Assembly: GCA_949825045.1 (NCBI GenBank) | Contig: OX463815.1 | Coordinates: 26,031,356 to 26,095,355 of the forward strand | Direction: 5' to 3' | Length of the DNA: 64,000 nucleotides | From: Argyresthia goedartella | Lineage: Eukaryota; Arthropoda; Insecta; Lepidoptera; Argyresthiidae | Shown: positions 61,201 through 64,000 of the stretch, in pieces | Layout of the letters: each line of letters starts with the position of its first letter | Position numbering within the stretch: the first letter of the stretch is position 1 | Program-made: the position numbers and the translations under genes | Notes under the pieces: generated by a model | Seen by the model: only the letters and a program-made list of their open reading frames with translations | The model's database searches: none | What the model was told of the DNA's origin: nothing

Positions 61201-64000
61201 ATGGTGTGCTCACATGCCGCAATGTGCGAGGATCTTCACAAAGAAAATTGGCTACACAAGCCACATGCGAGCACACGAGCGAGCTCAAAGCTCATGAAGC
61301 GGTCGCCGTGACCGAAATCGATCGGACCACTTATATACATATCCAAAAAAGGGATTATAAGAGAACAAAATCTTTAAAAAAGGTATGTTTAGGGACCTAC
61401 CGAAAAGAAAAATATGAGTTAAGAGATTTTTAAGCGACTCCCTTACAGAAACCAGACCACTTTTGTGGGAACATAGCCCCAGGACCCTCAAAATACTGAC
61501 TTTACTGACAATATCACATACATGGTCTTTACCACTTCACCATCACTTTGGAGTATTTTTGGGGCACAAAACTATTATTTGAGATTAAAAGAACTGTTAA
61601 ATGTAGGGGAGCACTTTAACTGTCTGTTAAAGCACTGGTTGACAGTTGACAGCAGAAAAAACAATTTTGGCAAGTGTGTTGCTTGACTAGTAAGTAATGA
61701 GAAAGCAAACTGTAGATAATAAAAACAGAGTAAGTGAGCAAAGAGTTTTGTTCTTCTGAGGATACTTACAATCAGAGAATACAATTTTGTAAAACAAATA
61801 TATGCAGTTTCGTTATTCAGAGAAAAGAATTGTCAATGTCCAGATATCCATAAAACCTCAGATATATGGAACTCTTGTCGCTATTGACTATGTTCATCAA
61901 GTCACAAACCTCAGATAAATTTACCTCTTTGTGTTACAAACCATATAGTTTTGCGTAATCTTACCCATTGAAATAGCATTGCAGGCGTAATCACGCCGAA
62001 CTTCGGTCGAGTAATTTCGGCTGTGTGGTACACACTCACCTCGCCAGTGTGTGCGCTAACGCCGCAGCACTTCAGCCCGCTGTAAAACTCATCCAGCGCC
62101 AGCGCCATAGACCTGGACAGGTTGTCCACATAGCTGGAGCCGCCCTCGCCGTCGCTGTGCGCATCCAGGGCGTCTTGGAACGCCTCGAAATCGCGCATCC
62201 ATTCCACTGCGTACGCATTGTCGACTACGTCTGTCTGGAAGAATACAAGCATATTTAATGGCATATACATTTACTTATATACAATATCACACAATTTATC
62301 AGGACATGTCAATTCAATTAACATTATTATGATAACCAATTGAATACGAGAAAATATTTACAAGACAACACTGTTATGCATTCTTTTCGCAGAACCTTCC
62401 ACATTCTCGCACAATTTCCCTTCAAGCATAACAAAGATCTCATTCAATGGTGCCCCAACCGACAGCGCGTGCCGCCCGCTAGCAGCTGGTGCCTGCGCGT
62501 TCTTAGATAGTTGTCAGACTGTCTAGTCACTGACAAGCGCTGCGCAGTCAACATTCGACACTCAGTGATAAGTTGTTCGGTATTAAGTCTCACCTCTAAT
62601 CAGTTATATCCAAGCATACACATATAAAAGCGGATGGATAACGGTAAGAGTAGTATACAAAATTCATCTTGTATAGGTATTGTAGGAAAGTTTTATATAC
62701 CTACCTTATCGAGGTAATGGATGTATGAGCTTTTGTGTGGACCACACTTTGATTATGGAATCCCTTACTTTTCCGTATCATAAACCCTAATCCTTGGCCA
62801 GAGTTTATGAGTGCTCATGGAATGTAGGTTTAGGGTTGAACATATCACCGAGATCCTTCATCAAATACACTTAGATATGTCTCCGTAAGATTGTCAAAAC
62901 CGTTAGATAATAATCTAACGTTTTTTTTCTCAATAGTATACAAACTATCGATCAATTGTAAACTGCTTACGATATCATGCGTTAGTTTATAATAAATCCG
63001 TTAAATTGAGAACTGGTTTAAACTAGAATTGCAAACGAAATACCAGGGCAAACACTGTGGTAGCTTAGGTGAAGACAAGAGGGGGCGAGCACAGCAAAGC
63101 CCCTGAATAGTCTTCATGTTAGGTTGACATGTTAAAACAACAGAAACATAAATTCTAAACCCTGTTGGTCTGGTTTACAATTTGTTGATAGTTTACAAAT
63201 GAATATGTTAGTTTATAAACTAACAGTTTTGAAAATATCATGCTGACATATATGTCGCACTAATAGGCCGAGGAGAGCGTGTGAAGGACATTAAATAACG
63301 CTTCTCACTATTGAACAGACTTCTGAATCCATGTTGCGAGTCACGTTGCAATCTGCAGACTAATTTTATTGTGCATGATTGACTCAAACAATTTTGCTAA
63401 TGAATTCATGATCGCAATCGGTCAAAATTTATTTACAGAAGCTTGTCTTGGGAATAGGACTGACTCGAGAGAGCTTCCAGTTGGTGGGGTACTTCTCTTG
63501 CTATAGGCCTCCAAAATTTGGATGTACTTAGCAGTGGGTGAGTCATCAGAACTACTACTACTTTACAATATCTGGTGGCAGCGGTGGTACATTGTTGAGG
63601 CAAACGTTGGAGAAGTCCTATGTAAACGTGGCTCTGATTGTTTGACTATGGTGTGAGGGGGAGGGCAAAACCACTTGCCATGCCCTGTAGAAAGATACTA
63701 TCAACAACACCAACATTTCCCATATGGGATGGCAGAGGCAATGTCAGATTTAGTTATTCAAAATTTTATTTAGAGTGACAGTGGGCTAGCCCATTGCCGC
63801 AGCAATACAATAAATAAATAATAAGCCATTGTTAGCCATACCTTATTCATAACTACTATAAATGGCAGCCGGGTCTTGTACAATATACTGCATGCATATA
63901 GCATGTTCGACATGAATGTGACAGGTGAAACACTCCGCACGGTATCCATGACATACACCACTACAGTAGGACATGAAGATGCGAGGGCTTCTGTGATAAT
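52065..64000 (-). CDS. GPN1: GPN-loop GTPase 1 (XAB1), 3' five exons; gene continues beyond the right edge
   Basis: GPN1 is a small GTPase that works with GPN3 in assembly and nuclear import of RNA polymerase II. Exons on the minus strand: 64000-63842 (partial), 62234-62040, 55191-55139, 54635-54553 and 52216-52065. All junctions are GT-AG and the phases agree throughout. Visible protein starts [20 protein letters not shown], then [20 protein letters not shown] and VVMNK, whose K is followed across the intron by TDVVD. This gives the G4-type NKxD, the specificity motif for guanine. Next are [25 protein letters not shown] and [17 protein letters not shown], then a helical basic stretch ([20 protein letters not shown]) and an acidic tail ([13 protein letters not shown]). 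The P-loop and the Gly-Pro-Asn loop must be encoded in exons to the right. Introns are full of repeats; the 6.8-kb intron 62039-55192 carries three transposon fragments. Confidence 0.93.
52380..52575 (-). repeat. Interspersed repeat (relative of 33780-34140)
   Basis: Reverse-complement order: AAAACATATCT, then CCGTCCACCCGTT, ACACACAGACAGAC and TAAGTATAACACCCCC. It matches the family in the FLAD1 introns and lies upstream of the last visible GPN1 exon, in the intron. Confidence 0.6.
52912..52972 (+). repeat. Fragment of the GGTTCCGTAC-type repeat
   Basis: AATCAAGTGCGGGTCAGACTCGC and ACACGAAGGGT match the start of the repeat at 15557. Confidence 0.6.
53424..53636 (+). CDS. Unidentified 70-codon frame
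   Basis: ATG to TAA, encoding a proline-rich peptide ([17 protein letters not shown], then [14 protein letters not shown] and [11 protein letters not shown]). The codon mix is richer in G+C than the surrounding intron of GPN1, and the peptide looks non-random, so it may be an exon or transposon fragment on the strand opposite GPN1. A second frame follows at 53641-53934 (charged, no motif), and an AATAAA lies at 54112-54117. I do not recognise it. Confidence 0.25.
   Translation: MNITYEELDWNTPPKQHPFTSKTCAPAIAPLAIFEQHNPYAKDRGYDVKTIAPPNPLPEVKCGQDAETKV
54553..54635 (-). CDS. GPN1: GPN1 exon (basic helical segment)
   Basis: Acceptor ATTACAG|A, donor CAAG|GTACG. It encodes [20 protein letters not shown] and AEVTTDQ, corresponding to the EYRPEYERLK-like region of the family. 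Confidence 0.85.
54755..55089. repeat. 25-bp minisatellite filling a GPN1 intron
   Basis: Seven units of 25 bp (CTGTCTCGCTAGCTAACTACG, CTCG), then about five expanded units of 33-41 bp with extra CTCACTCG. The array takes up most of the 503-bp intron between two exons. Each unit contains the GCTAGC palindrome. Confidence 0.93.
55139..55191 (-). CDS. GPN1: GPN1 exon (53 bp)
   Basis: Acceptor TTTTCAG|GGT, donor GAGAG|GTAAAT; encodes [17 protein letters not shown] plus two bases of Arg. Confidence 0.92.
55192..55829. other. GPN1 intron, unrecognised part
   Basis: A GC-richer piece at 55340-55540 has no recognisable frame; the rest is AT-rich. Confidence 0.4.
55830..56950. repeat. ~0.64-kb tandem duplication in a GPN1 intron
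   Basis: The run from CATTCGGAAAAGTAAGTTTGC through GCATTTACGCAATGTGCCAA and CGAACATG.TTCAAGTTT to GGAATATTTTATCTGTGGTG occurs at about 55830-56220 and again at about 56465-56945. The second copy carries an extra ~50 bp, and divergence is moderate. Confidence 0.75.
57180..59415 (-). pseudogene. Decayed jockey-like non-LTR retrotransposon
   Basis: Minus-strand blocks in order: [19 protein letters not shown] (endonuclease, about 59380-59310), [19 protein letters not shown] (about 59045-58985), then [19 protein letters not shown] and [14 protein letters not shown] (RT, about 58020-57910). Next are [19 protein letters not shown] (where the catalytic ADDT motif should be; first residues lost to a frameshift) and [24 protein letters not shown] (57550-57420). 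Order and motifs are those of the jockey clade. It has many frameshifts and stops. It lies in the large GPN1 intron in the same orientation as GPN1. Confidence 0.75.
59442..59493. repeat. Perfect 24-bp hairpin
   Basis: 59442-59465 and 59470-59493 (TGATGAGATGAGCATCATAA, GCGT) are exact reverse complements around a four-base loop GGGT. It is directly upstream of the jockey-like fragment (minus orientation). Confidence 0.9.
59880..60026 (-). pseudogene. Short fragment resembling a hAT-type transposase
   Basis: [20 protein letters not shown] and PAAER resemble the LKHV..RWLSLGPA..R segment of hAT-derived proteins. The fragment is too short for certainty. Confidence 0.3.
60100..61433 (+). pseudogene. 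Decayed non-LTR retrotransposon ORF2, RT to C-terminus
   Basis: RT motifs [33 protein letters not shown] (60225-60260), [20 protein letters not shown], and catalytic YADD in [14 protein letters not shown] (about 60605-60645). The C-terminal region begins [20 protein letters not shown] and continues with [20 protein letters not shown] and [11 protein letters not shown], typical of the family. It ends with a degraded C2H2-like tail. The frame from 60903 is open for 176 codons, but the RT part has several shifts and a ~150-bp loss. The clade was not assigned. It lies in the GPN1 intron, antisense to the gene. Confidence 0.75.
61434..62034. other. GPN1 intron adjoining exon 62040-62234
   Basis: AT-rich DNA with no recognised feature other than the intron's 5' end (GTGAGT on the minus strand at 62039). 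Confidence 0.4.
62040..62234 (-). CDS. GPN1: GPN1 exon (65 codons)
   Basis: Acceptor TTCTTCCAG|ACA, donor GGCGAG|GTGAGT. It encodes [20 protein letters not shown] and on to [10 protein letters not shown]. It carries the D of NKxD and the SRSM.LALDEFY helix. An insertion DAHSDGEGG lengthens the loop relative to the human protein. Confidence 0.95.
62235..63841. other. GPN1 intron
   Basis: It contains a GGTGAAGG-family repeat at 63045-63150 and an otherwise unrecognised sequence. A GC-rich tract at 62450-62540 has no frame with motifs. Confidence 0.45.
63842..64000 (-). CDS. GPN1: GPN1 exon, cut by the window edge
   Basis: Donor AATAAG|GTATGG. It encodes [20 protein letters not shown] and on to PFIVVMNK, where the guanine-specificity motif NKxD is split by the intron. 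The exon probably extends past 64000. Confidence 0.95.

Noticed and set aside
61911..62270. 119-codon continuous minus frame as a complete gene
   Set aside because: Only 62040-62234 is the GPN1 exon; the rest of the frame is intron read-through on both sides.

Overview
The window looks like a piece of an insect nuclear genome, most likely a moth or butterfly. It is AT-rich, has spliced genes with GT-AG introns, and is crowded with the kinds of non-LTR, BEL/Pao, mariner and tRNA-headed SINE repeats seen in Lepidoptera. There are no operons or bacterial signals. The species call is inference; no search was run.

Only three host genes can be recognised. TRMT5 (29821-31224, +, one exon) is the tRNA m1G37 methyltransferase. 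FLAD1 (33145-36882, +, five coding exons) is a single-domain FAD synthase of the PAPS-reductase type and lies 1.9 kb downstream of TRMT5. GPN1 (52065 to beyond 64000, -) is the GPN-loop GTPase linked to RNA polymerase II assembly and import; five exons lie here and the 5' exons are outside the window. A possible terminal exon of an unknown minus-strand gene lies at 44505-44753. At the left edge an open frame (1-804, -), probably a retrotransposon ORF1, runs off the window.

Region by region: 1-6650 holds that edge frame, a tRNA-like SINE head, a decayed RNase H-type non-LTR element and several hairpin or tandem repeats. 6656-14804 is a related minus-strand element cut in two by a full-length CR1-like element (9229-13623). 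16766-27505 is a second CR1-like copy, cut in its reverse transcriptase by a nearly intact BEL/Pao LTR retrotransposon (18889-26156; 546-bp LTRs with 2 differences; 5-bp target duplication). 28204-29160 has a palindromic MITE and a broken Tc1/mariner-like transposase. 29.8-36.9 kb is the TRMT5-FLAD1 pair. 38739-42111 is a DNA transposon with an intact 357-residue transposase and unusually long inverted repeats of about 738 bp. 42594-43902 and 49375-50683 are two 1309-bp maT-type (DD37D) mariners in opposite orientation; the first has an intact transposase. The second sits inside a fossil transposon (46303-51253) with long inverted repeats, whose shattered transposase carries motifs resembling the RAG1/Transib core. 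From 52 kb onward the window is GPN1, whose introns hold a minisatellite, a 0.6-kb tandem duplication and non-LTR fragments.

The nesting gives a relative order: RNase H-type element, then CR1-like copy 1; CR1-like copy 2, then BEL/Pao; RAG1-like fossil, then maT. The strongest points for follow-up are the long-TIR transposon with its intact gene, the in-frame UAG between gag and an AUG-less pol in the BEL/Pao element, and the RAG1-like fossil.
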